From positions 8,809,501-8,873,500 of the forward strand of contig NC_089726.1 of the NCBI RefSeq assembly GCF_035083965.1: a DNA stretch of 64,000 bases, given 5' to 3'. Position 1 is the stretch's first letter. Each line of letters opens with the position of its first letter. Source of the DNA: Branchiostoma lanceolatum (lineage: Eukaryota; Chordata; Leptocardii; Amphioxiformes; Branchiostomatidae). The position numbers and the translations under genes were made by a program. This document shows positions 22,902 to 32,941 of the stretch, one piece after another. The notes beneath the pieces were generated by a model. That model had not been told where the DNA came from. It worked only from the letters and a program-made list of their open reading frames with translations, and made no database searches.

Positions 22902-24491
22902 GTCTGGGGAAGGCAGGGAGATGTTAAGTCAACTTTCACGACTTGAGGAACCAACGAAATTGTGAGACAAAAGTTGATGCAGCAAATTGTGCTTTTCTGC
23001 TCACAAAATGCTCCCGGAAGTGTTTACAAAAATTATCATTAGTGAGTCTGTGAAATTTAGAATTGAAACTGCAAATTGTTTTTGTACTCAAATAAATAGT
23101 ACTTATAAGGCGTAATGAGTTAGCTAAGCATCCCTACCTTTTTTGACAAGAAACGGTGGCCAATACAGTACTAAGTACTACATCAACAACATCGAACGCT
23201 CTCTTGATCTCAGTGTAAAAGTTAAAGTCCACAAACACTTTCACCACGACCTACATGTGGGTCACACAGGCGCTTGCTTGGGTCAAAGTTGGATGGATTG
23301 TTCTATTCTTGACGGGTTGTACAGCTTTGTAAAATCCAACATCAGTTGTAATGCGTTTATGATATTGTAACATAACCTTTGTACATGTCGTAGATATTTA
23401 CACCTAAAGTACTATCTAACATCTATGTTTTGGGCAATGAAATGGTAAAAGAAACTCTTTTCAAGTGTTGCTTTCCATGACAAGAGAGCCTCCCTTTATT
23501 ACAAAGTGGTTGCACCCAGCGTCAGCTGTCTGGGGGAAAGCTCGAAAGTTACAAGTTTGGTTTGATTCTGGACAGGGCATTCATCTGCTTTCGTTGTGCT
23601 GGTAAGTATTGTATGAATAGAGGCATCCTTCTTATGTTGTATCGAGACTATTATCAATGCTGACGGCGTATTGTAGTCGAAACCAATGATCTAGGACTCA
23701 AAAACACCACCAGCAAGTCGGGAAAGGGGAGGGGCGGGTTCTAATTGACTACTCTTTAATAGCTCTTCACAGTTCCGTGGAATCTAAACTGTAAATATCA
23801 GAAGTTAGATAATGTAGCCTATAGCAGTCCTGGTGAAAGCGCTGCGGTGAAAGCCGTTAGCGTAGATAATAGATCTGAATTGTTCTGCAGCGATGTAAGA
23901 TCATGGCCACGTCATAATAAGTACGTTCCAGAACATCTGTGGAGCCTCACCATGGCAACGTAAATCAGAATACAGAATCACGAACGACTTCCAGGGCACA
24001 TTTTGCTGTCAGTGACAGAAGGACAATAGTCTCATTCCAGTTCATTCTTCAAACGTTGGGTCAACATGGAGTTAGTACTACATTTTGCCCAAGGATTTGT
24101 TGTTTTTATAGAACATTACTTGATATGTTTATTTGCTTTCAATGAGAAGAATGGCTCTTTCTGGCTCTGTTTATTGTCAAGAAGATGGTCTGCCATGTCT
24201 GCAGAATTGCAACTTACTGCCAGATCTAGCTAACCTGTTCTTGATTATTAACGTCTTCTGACTGTAGTAGTAATGTATAAAAACTGTATATAGAGAGGAT
24301 TAAGTAAGGATGGTGTCTTGATTTCACATTTTACAGGCATTTTACATGTTGATTGAAGCACAACATTGTTCACAAATTTCTAGAAACATTATTTCTTTGC
24401 ATAAGCCTCTAGAGCTTTGTCATTCCAATGTGCTATAGTGTGCATATTGTTCATGTTGAAATATGAATGAAGGAATATTTGTCATTACAGG
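22902..24491. promoter_or_regulatory. Head-to-head intergenic region, probable 5' UTR exon
   Basis: This separates the start codons of MEST copy B (minus) and the BTB zinc-finger gene (plus). A donor-quality site GCTG|GTAAGTATT at 23601/23602 and an acceptor ATTACAG ending at 24491 suggest a non-coding first exon ending at about 23601. No TATA box is convincing. A 50-bp repeat (23485-23535) lies in the candidate exon. Confidence 0.4.
23485..23535 (+). repeat. 50-bp dispersed repeat, copy 1
   Basis: CCTCCCTTTATTACAAAGTG followed by GTTGCACCCAGCGTCAGCTGTCT recurs almost unchanged at 26908-26957, so the two copies bracket the BTB zinc-finger gene. The origin is unknown. Confidence 0.7.
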
Positions 24492-24512
24492 TATGTCTAC
24501 TTGAAGAATAAG

Positions 24513-26557
24513 ATGAGCGGCACATCTGAGTCCTTCATCCACTACTACCCCAACCAGTACAAGGCACTTGTGCGGGGTCTGGATAGCCAACGCAGACAGG
24601 GTCTTATGTGTGATGTCGTCATCAAAGTTCAGGGGACGGAGTTCAAAGCCCACAGTGCCGTCCTGGCCGCATGTAGCGACTATTTTAACAGTGCTGTACC
24701 TTCTTTCCCGCTGGGAAGCCACAAGACTGTCAACCTCCCCAATGTCACCCCTGAGGGTTTCGAGCAAGTCTTGGACTTTGTGTATACGGCTAGCCTGCGC
24801 CTGTCTGCTGTAAACGTCCTGGACGTGCTGTCGGCTGCAAGCTACGTCCACATGCATGAGGTGGTCCGGATTTGCACGGACTTTATCAAGACGCGGTTCG
24901 AGATGAAGCCCAAGGAGTCATCTCAGGACTCCAATGAAGCTTCCTCTAGAACAAGTAGCAGTAACATTCCATTAGAGACTATAGTTAATGTGCTGTCATC
25001 ATCAGCTGGTGCAGCTGGCAGGGGAACACCTCCCGCCTGTGCCTCCAGCACCTCTAGTGGTGATAACAGACCTGTAGTAGGCAGCAGCCCTCAGTCCATA
25101 GTCAACACCAGCCCACAGAGTAGCACCCATGTTGTAGAACACACACCTAGTCATCTGGCCATGGCTCTAAATAGGGACACACCCCCGCAGAGAAGTAACC
25201 ATGAGTTGGGTCAAGACCGCCAAGAGAGTCCAAGCACCTCACAGACAACCAACTTCCAGGTGAAGGTTGAACCTCCTGACTTGTATGAAGCACTTTCCAC
25301 AGCTTGTGTACAGCAGGCAACTGACAGTCATCAAAACAGTGTCCAACAGAGTAACCCTGACATGAGTTCCAGTGTTGAGAGTACCTCGGGAATGGTAGGC
25401 GTGAGTGGAGTCAGGCTGACCGTACCTGCTATGGAGACTGGCCCCGCAGGAGACCTGGCCGCAGTCAGTTCCATTGTGCACAACGTCTTCGCTTCCCAAG
25501 GTACGCCCAACCGCCTGATTCTTGGCGGCGGTATGGAACTGGACACTGCCACTCCCGCTGTGGAGACGACGCACATGGGGAGCACGGAGAAACCATCACC
25601 AAACCACAGCTGTAGTACTAGTAATGTTGGAGGAAGCAACGACCCATGCTCGGACGCTGTGATGACGTGGAAAGTCGTGAACCCCGAGGACCCCATGCAC
25701 ATGTGGTACGAGTGCGGCATCTGCCGCAAGCCGTTCCGGGACCTGGAGAGGCTCCACAAGCACGAGAAGCTTCACGCGCCGGGAGGGCCCAAGAACCACC
25801 TGCGGCCCTACAAGTGTCCCATGTGCCACGCCTTCTTCACCACACGGTCCACCCTGGAGACACACTGGAGACGGCATAGTGGGGAGAGACCATTCAAGTG
25901 CAAGGTCAGATGGGCAACTTTGATAACTTATTATAAAAATTGCATTGCAATATAGAAAAAAAATTCTTAAACGAGTTTTAACTGTAATTTCCAACACAAA
26001 AAAATTGGACTTACCCAAATTTTCTGTGTTGGAAATTACAGTTAAAACTTGTTTAAGAATGATCTCTACCAACACAGATGAACTTTCAAGCATAGAAAAA
26101 AATTGTTTTTCCCACATGGGGTATAATCATCAAATGCATCTGGTGCCTTCAAGACTGAATTTTAAGCTAGTAGAAATTAAGAAAGATGATAAAAGCATTT
26201 GAAAGGCATTTTGTATGAAGATGTAATATTGCTCTATTGATCAATGAATCAACCACTCATTCATTCATTCATCCATCCTTCTTTTCTTCCTTCCATCCAT
26301 CCTTCATTGATTCATTCATTCATTCATTCAATCTTTATCCTCAGACCTGCAGTGCGAGCTTCACACAGCGGTCCAACCTGAAGCGACACATCCGCGTACA
26401 CACGGGCGAGAAGCCGTACCAGTGCCAGGTGTGCGGAGTACGCTTCACCCAGAGCAACAGTCTGAAGGCACACTACGGCTTCAAACACTTCCAGGACGGG
26501 CCGGGGATGGACGACAACCAACTCACACCCCCATCACCTGACCCAGGGGCAACTTAG
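24513..26557 (+). CDS. BTB/POZ domain zinc-finger protein (ZBTB-like)
   Basis: Two coding exons, 24513-25904 and 26345-26557, join in phase 0 to give 534 aa. The N-terminal BTB/POZ domain (about residues 20-125) shows [20 protein letters not shown] and ACSDYFNSA, typical of dimerising ZBTB transcription factors. A long Ser/Thr/Gln-rich linker follows. Four C2H2 fingers close the protein: YECGIC..HKHEKLH, YKCPMC..HWRRH, FKCKTC..HIRVH and YQCQVC..HYGFKH, the last two joined by the classic HTGEKP linker. The intron (25905-26344) splits finger 3 between its two cysteines, after FKCK. The start at 24513 is the first true ATG after the acceptor at 24491. A nuclear, DNA-binding, probably repressive role is family inference. 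I cannot name the vertebrate orthologue. Confidence 0.9.
25964..26059. repeat. 96-bp near-perfect hairpin in an intron
   Basis: The arm TTCTTAAACGAGTTTTAACT continuing to CCAACACA is answered by TGTGTTGGAAATTACAGTTA continuing to TTTAAGAA, with a loop of about 15 bases. It is probably a very short MITE. It lies in the only coding intron of the BTB zinc-finger gene. Confidence 0.75.
26240..26335 (+). repeat. Simple repeat (TTCATTCA/TCCATCC)
   Basis: A tetranucleotide ATTC/ATCC microsatellite lies immediately upstream of the acceptor of the second BTB zinc-finger exon and may form part of its pyrimidine tract. Confidence 0.85.
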
Positions 26558-27800
26558 ATGTTACGGCTGAAATAGTCATATTTCAAATCAGTGTTGTGCC
26601 AAGCCATACATGTAGATCTAAGGTTTTTTCACTCCAATTTATGCTGCAAACCTACACTCATGATCAAGTTCAGGCAAAATTAGATCTGATTTTAATCTTT
26701 TTTTTTTACTTTATTGTGATCCGGAATTAATTTACATTAGAATCAGCTATTGTTCGTGTTGTTCGAAGTCACATTCTTTGCTTTAACCAAGGCTTGCTTT
26801 AACCATGTCCCTGCTACCCAAGCCTGTAACCATACACTTTGCCAATAGTAATATGATAACTTAGCGGAGAAAGGTTAACATTTGATACTTTATTTGCGGC
26901 AATGATAGCCTCCCTTTATTACAAAGTGGTAGCACCCAGAGTCAGCTGTCTTGGGGCTGGGGTTCATTTTGTATTCTGACTTCCTGTTATGAATGAGAAT
27001 GTGCCATACAAAATACAATCCAGGGTATTGAGAGATGAGAAAAACTGACAGTTTGTACTTTGAAGATGTACTCTGAAGCATTTGAATGTCAACATCTTTT
27101 ATGACTTGGCATATGCAATATTGGCTGGCTTTTGTTTCTTATGTATCTACATGGAATAAACCCAGCCTGGGGTAAGGCAAATCATTAATCCGTGACCATT
27201 GCTGGATAGTAAAAGTAAAGAATCAGATGTGAGACCCCAGCACATGGGAGAAGAAGACAAGGAAGACCACCCTTAACATACATAGATGTCCTTAAAAGAG
27301 ACACTGGCATACAAACTGATGGCATGGGGAAGGCTATGCAGGACAGGAGCTTCTGGGCGGCTACAGTGGTTCGGGTGACTGAAGAGGGAGATTGGCACTC
27401 GACATAAGTCAAGTAAGTCAAGGTTGGTACAGTAATGACAGCCTGGCCTCTGATCTACAATCAATCAATCAACCACAGGCATCAGGGCAGATAATTATCT
27501 CTAAATTTAGCTCAGCTACTGTTGCACGGCAGTGAAGAACAGTGCAAGACGGACTCCCCACACACAGAAGTTCTCTGACTGAGGAGCAAACATCTGCCAA
27601 CCATCCATACTTTGGTGAGTCTTCCATACTGTTTCTCAACAGTCATGCATGGTAGGTAGCGTGTCTATTGGTCATTTTACCGGTGAAAAAGTTGTTCGAA
27701 AAGTTTGGTTTCTGCGTCACATCAAAATGGCGACGAAAAATGACAAAACATGCCTGAAACAGGAGACATTTATCAGTCCGGAAAAGGAATCTGGAAGAGC
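26558..27800 (+). other. 3' UTR and intergenic sequence of the BTB zinc-finger gene
   Basis: No coding exon is supported. An AATAAA lies near 27155 (GGAATAAACCC) and could be a polyadenylation signal. The second copy of the 50-bp repeat is at 26908-26957. A GGTGAGTCTTCC donor-like site near 27615 closely resembles one at about 30507. Confidence 0.4.
26908..26957 (+). repeat. 50-bp dispersed repeat, copy 2
   Basis: This nearly matches 23485-23535: CCTCCCTTTATTACAAAGTG, then GTAGCACCCAGAGTCAGCTGTCT. Confidence 0.7.
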
Positions 27801-28724
27801 TTAACCCTCATACACCCGAACGGGGTCATTTTTGACCCCAGGCGTGGATTTTTAAGTGCCATTTGAAAATTTTTGTTTGGAAAAAAAATTCCTTGTCAGT
27901 AGACATCTATTCTAACCTCTTCTAATTTTCTAGGGAGATTGACACAATACTGTTGACATTATAGGGGAAAGTCTGGAAAAACACTGATGTGCTGTTTTTG
28001 AGACCTGCCCTCTGTAACTCCTAAACTACTTGTTGTATCACCACCAAATTTTCAGAGGATGATGCACATGTGAATTAATATCATCATAATAAATTTTGTG
28101 TCATTATGACGTAATATGACATCTTTATGACGTTTTTATGTGATTCTATCCGCCATCTTGGATTTTGACGTCATGAAATCAGCATAAGATATTAATGTTA
28201 AATTATGAAAGTTATATTGGATTACGTAGAAGATGATAACAATGTAAGAAAATAAATGTGGTATACCAACAATTCCTCAACACGTCATTGTTTGAACTGA
28301 AATTAGCAGATATTGTAAGATATGCCTGTCAAAAACCCGTTGCCATGGCAACACGAAAAACGATGAACTTACTTTATTAATTTGAATTTTTGTTAAGGAC
28401 TTTTTATGAAAATTCACCAAGTTTGTTAAGGAGTTAGGCAACATAAGATTTGGAGTGGGCCTCAAAAATCCTCTACCGGTCTAAATAAGAATAGTTCAAA
28501 ACGTGGTCCTTCTGATCTTTTTGCATAAATTATCATAATGAACTGGAATTATTCATACCTAAACAAGCCAAAACATTCCTCTTACATTGATGAAGTAATG
28601 TACGGATAACAATCAGCGAAAAAAGTGTAAAGGGAGATTTTACTGAACAAAACATTTTGGGGTCATTTTTGACCCCGTTCAGTCATTTTAGTCGCAAAAA
28701 AGGGTTCGGGTGTATGAGGGTTAA
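27801..28724. mobile_element. piggyBac-like non-autonomous element (TTAA sites)
   Basis: TTAA at 27801-27804 and 28721-28724 bounds 916 bp with inverted ends CCCTCATACACCCGAACGGG and TTCGGGTGTATGAGGG. A subterminal palindrome GGGGTCATTTTTGACCCC sits near each end. TTAA duplication with CCC/GGG termini is the hallmark of piggyBac transposons. There is no transposase frame, so the element is non-autonomous. Confidence 0.85.
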
Positions 28725-30412
28725 GAAGGAAACTTGATATTCACCGAAAACATTGAGTCATTGAAACTTTGAAATTTGGTGCCATTGTGACGAAATATGG
28801 CGTCATTATGACATCGTTTTGTGATTATAATTATATTGACTGAAACCGGGTATTCCTGTCAAAGTCAGAAGGTAAGAAAATGTTAACAGGAATTCTGTGG
28901 GTGTCTGATAATATTGAATATCATTGTCTGCCAAGTTGAAGACTCCTTTTGTCAATGGCAACAGCAACGACGTCAACCGCATGACGTAAACGAGGATGCT
29001 CTTGATTAACAAAGTTGGAGGAGCTACAGGACCGACGTCTTATGCTGTGTTTGTAGTTTGCTCAGAAACTGTACAAGTCTGATGAATACAGACATTGGCT
29101 CCCACGACTGCGTGGAGAGATAAGTGGCAGGGAAACTAGACAGAACAAAAAATTGACCAGTTGCCAATCCGCACTGTAGTAGTGTACGGCACTCTAATAG
29201 CCCAGTCTGCATTAGCATGGGTTCAAAGAGAAGTCGGTGTTAGAGTAAACTAGAGGAGGATACTGTGCGGGTCTTCGAATGCATGTGCCCTGACAACCCC
29301 ATGAATAGGTTCCCCCTCTCACTGGACCCGCGACACGTTGACGACCTGGCTGCGTCCTAGATTGAATTTGAGTTAGCCTTGACTTTACAATTGGAATACC
29401 ATGCAAAACGTACAAGTATGACTAAAAAGACCGAAAATCCCACAAAGCGTAAAAAGTTTCGCTTTTTATCGATGAAATTCGTTTAGCGCGGTGTCAAATC
29501 ACTCGGTCGCAGCGAGCTCGCCAACGAGTCGCGGGTCCAGTGAGAGGGGGGCTCGAACGTACAACAAAGGTGTCTCACATAGGTGTGTGACATGTCCTCG
29601 CTTCTGTAAGTAACTGAAGCGACAACATTCCTGAAACGTCGCGGTCGAGGTGAATATTTGAAATTTAAGTTGATGGAGGTCGATGACCTATGTTCTACGA
29701 ACACCTGAGTCTATAAATTAATATGACGCCGTCCTCTATAGTGCCTTTGTGTGACGTGAACCACGTGTTTGCCTTCATGGTGCGCGGAGCCTGATGATTG
29801 GTCTGTAGAGCTCCTCAATACTTTTTTCCTAGAGAAACGTGAACCTTCGATTTATCTTCCTTTACCTTGCCAATTAAGTATGTTGGTTGATATTCTCGAG
29901 CCATAGCTCTACGAACACCTAAATCACAAACTAAAGTATAATTTGGAAGGTGACGAGAATCATGTGTATGCATTCATAGTGCGCAGAGCTGCAAAACACT
30001 GTTTAATCGGTCTTTAGAGACGCTCTATAGAGGTCTAATTTTCTTCAGAGGGGAGGGAAAATCAGATAAATCTGGAAGCATATACTGTGCATGCATATGC
30101 CTGCGAGCAAGGCACCCCATTGGGATGAAGTGTATGTATGGTGAGGACAACGTACCTAGCCCTACCGTAGTGTCTCCGTCAAATTAAGCACAATGAAAGT
30201 TCTTCACTGAATTCGAAGCGTAGGACGTCCTGGCTCCTATAAAAGTATGTTGCTGAAATGCACACGCCTTACGGAAAAGGGCCATGCAGGCCAAAGTGTG
30301 ACAGGGCCCTAACAGTTTGTAAATTCCAAGGATTTCTATGTCACCTACTGACCCTCAGGCAAACTTCTACTCTTGTCTTACTTTCTCTGTTTTTGTGCCA
30401 TCACCTGCGCAG
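28725..30412. other. Gene-free stretch
   Basis: No exon, RNA gene or clear repeat is identified here. Short frames on both strands lack motif or splice support. Confidence 0.4.
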
Positions 30413-30506
30413 ACAGGACAACCGGCAGCGGCGGCCAAATCCAGCCGGCCACCCAGTCTTTACAACCCTAAGAAGGACTTCAGATCAACCAACCCTCCTA
30501 GCAGTG
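30413..30506 (+). other. Candidate isolated exon of unknown gene
   Basis: A strong pyrimidine tract and CGCAG acceptor precede a 94-bp segment ending at a good donor, AGTG|GTGAGTC. One frame reads TGQPAAAAKSSRPPSLYNPK and continues KDFRSTNPPSS. It could be an upstream exon of the sulfotransferase gene or part of another transcript. It is not recognised. Confidence 0.25.
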
Positions 30507-30639
30507 GTGAGTCTTTCTACTGTTTCTCAACAACCCTGCCAACCCCGACTATCTTTTTTTATGTATTTTTGGGTTCATTTTATGCATGTATAACCTGTTA
30601 AAACAATTGTTGGGCCGAATGCTTGTTTCATACGTTATG

Positions 30640-30910
30640 TCTCAAAATGGCGATGAGGAAAAGCCGCATTGTCAAAAAGCAACTGCCCAAGAAGACCACT
30701 CAGAGAATCTGGCTCATCTGGATAGATGGTCACTATGCACAGGATTCTTAATGCTTGACGTGTCACAGAAAAATAACGTGTCTAAAGGACCACGAAAAAG
30801 TGTGGTCCTTAAGTAGAGGTGGTCACTTGTACCGATAAGACTGCATATCAATGGCCAAGTGGTGCTTATGTAGAGGTAGTCACTTGTACAGGTTTGACTG
30901 TATATCAACG
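30640..30910. repeat. Dispersed GTGGTCAC-type repeat
   Basis: GTGGTCCTTAAGTAGAGGTG, then GTCACTTGTACCGATAAGACTG, then again GTAGTCACTTGTACAGGTTTGACTGTA. The family also occurs at 13200-13385, 38285-38410 and 62035-62200. Boundaries are unclear. Confidence 0.55.
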
Positions 30911-31134
30911 GCCAGTTGGTACTTGACACAGTATATCGTTGTAGAGGAAAAATGGAAGAACAAGACAATACAGCAACTGAAATGAAATGTATACACTACG
31001 TTTGTGGTCAAAAATAGAAGATATTGTAACATTAAAATATTGTATCTAACTGTGTTAGGGTGATATTTCATCTGTAACTCAGCAAACGATGTACTTTAAT
31101 TAGCATGAACGTTCATCTGAGTTGGCAGATTAAA

Positions 31135-32210
31135 TAATAATAATAAGTTTATTGCAAGCTCTTGCCCGTAGGCTAATTGCAAGTACATGAAAGGACGGAC
31201 AGACAATATATAACAATACAGCATGTGACTTTTTTCTAGTCTAAATACTAACACTAAATTCTATCTTATATGGGTTTGACTTCTTTTTCCGAGACAGTGG
31301 AAGACGAATGATCCCACTTTTTCTATAATGTGTGGGTTTTGTGATGTTAACATGGAGAAATTTGGATGGAATTTGGCGGCCATCCAACAGCGCCTTTCTT
31401 TCTTGATCGTAGAAGGGGCAACTTGAAACAAAATGTGTTTCGTCTTCCACCGTGCTTGACAATAATGTAGCAGTATTTACAAGTTCTTTCGCACACAGTT
31501 AGCTTTTTGTACCGCCCCCTTTCTATTTCAAGGGGGTGGGCACTAATTCTAATTTTGGTTATTGCTGAGCGTAAATCAAAATCATCTAGTTCTAGATATT
31601 TTTCCATAGAATATGATGTTTTGCATGCCTTATAAAACCTTAGCTTGCCTTTATCCATACTCAGATTATGACAAAAAGTTTGGGTATACATATCGGTAAT
31701 TCTGGACCTTATTGTAGTACAAACTGACTTGATGTCACTGGATGAATTACAAGAATAGAACAGATAAGAATTTCTACTACAATCTAGTATATCTTTCACA
31801 CGTTGTAATAGGGTTCTTCTACGGCTATTTGTAATAGAGCTATATTGAAACAAAAGGGCATCAACTTGTAATGGGTATCTATCGGAGTCCATCTGTAACA
31901 AGCGAAGCCAATAATGAATCAAACGAACAGATATATCTAAGTCTAAAGGAAATCGGCCCAGTTCTGCTCTAGATGCTAAATTACTACAATTTCTGAAAAC
32001 CCCAAGTATATGTTTACGGAAGCGGTGTTGTGAAATTTCGATTGGGGAGCTGTCATTTATGGACTCGGTGCCCCAAATTTCACATCCATATAAAAGAATC
32101 GGCTTAATACAAGAGTCAAATAATGCCTCTTCCAGCTCTGATAATTTGTTTTTAATAATGAGAAATAAACTGTTCTCCAACTCAACAAATTTCTCTCACT
32201 GGAATCTCTC
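31135..32210 (-). mobile_element. Truncated LINE (reverse transcriptase C-terminal part)
   Basis: Minus-strand frames encode a non-LTR retrotransposon tail. FDSCIKPILLYGCEIWG is the conserved 3' end of the reverse-transcriptase ORF in CR1/Jockey-like elements. It is followed by Cys/His spacing CERTCKYC, and then VEDETHFVSSCPFYDQER in another frame. A frameshift is therefore needed near 31440-31460. The 5' side ends at a stop just upstream of the conserved block. A TTATTATTATT-type tail (plus strand AATAATAATAA, about 31135) marks the 3' end. This is a dead, 5'-truncated copy. Confidence 0.8.
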
Positions 32211-32523
32211 GGTCGTCATCAGCTATCTGACCAAGTGCTGTACACACGAATTTGTTTCGCACGTGTGACGTCAGAACGTGTGATCTCGATATGACTGAGA
32301 TCCAGATGTGTCAGCTGGACCTCTCTTTGGAAGTCTCCGCTCGCAATAAAACTGCTGTTGTTGTGAGAGAAAGTCTCTCAGCTTAACCACTTCTCCAATA
32401 TGTGCCCAATTCACACTTTTGATGGCATTGGTATTACCCTTGAGCGTTTCTAAAGGTTTCTAGAGATATCTAACTCAGTGAAAATTGAGGTATTGCTTTG
32501 GATGTGTCTGTTTGTCTGTGTGC

Positions 32524-32526
<3 letters not shown>

Positions 32527-32564
<38 letters not shown>

Positions 32565-32581
32565 CGTGCGTGCGTGCGTGC

Positions 32582-32621
<40 letters not shown>
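32527..32621 (+). repeat. (GT)n/(GCGT)n microsatellite
   Basis: About 95 bases of alternating TG with a central run of CGTG units. The long Val/Cys and His/Thr frames crossing it are artefacts of the repeat. Confidence 0.95.
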
Positions 32622-32624
<3 letters not shown>

Positions 32625-32678
32625 CCAGAACCAGAAGAGCAGTTGTATGAAGATGATATTTCTTTTGTCACAATGTAG
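32622..32678 (+). pseudogene. Orphan copy of the Toll-like receptor C-terminal tail
   Basis: The plus strand encodes [18 protein letters not shown] then TAG. The Toll-like receptor at 38556-40418 ends [18 protein letters not shown] then TAG. Nucleotide identity is also high and ends just past the stop. The fragment abuts the microsatellite and has no upstream receptor sequence. It is about 6 kb from the receptor and in the opposite orientation, so it looks like a duplicated remnant. Confidence 0.7.
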
Positions 32679-32941
32679 CCACATCATGGTGTGTCAATGT
32701 CATTTTCACAAAGTTCAGTGTTTTGTTACAAATGTAAATTCCATTCCACACAATTGTAAAATGACTTCGGTTGGGGAGGTAAAAAGCGGTGGAAGGAGAG
32801 GGATGGGCTCCGCCTTGCTATACCGTGCCCTAGACACAGTGGAGCTACTACCCACTGTCCCTTTGGCTGTTGGACTACATTTACCGTTTGAAGCAATTAT
32901 CTTTGTTTGCTTGATCTAGGATCGTCAATATTGAAGACATC

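Noticed and set aside
31241..32180. Functional host gene encoding the 277-residue minus-strand protein
   Set aside because: The motif FDSCIKPILLYGCEIWG and the LINE-like tail identify a retrotransposon fragment; a frameshift and missing 5' part show it is dead.
32450..32919. Val/Cys- and His/Thr-rich frames
   Set aside because: They derive from the GT/GCGT microsatellite; only the short receptor-tail match at 32622-32678 is meaningful.
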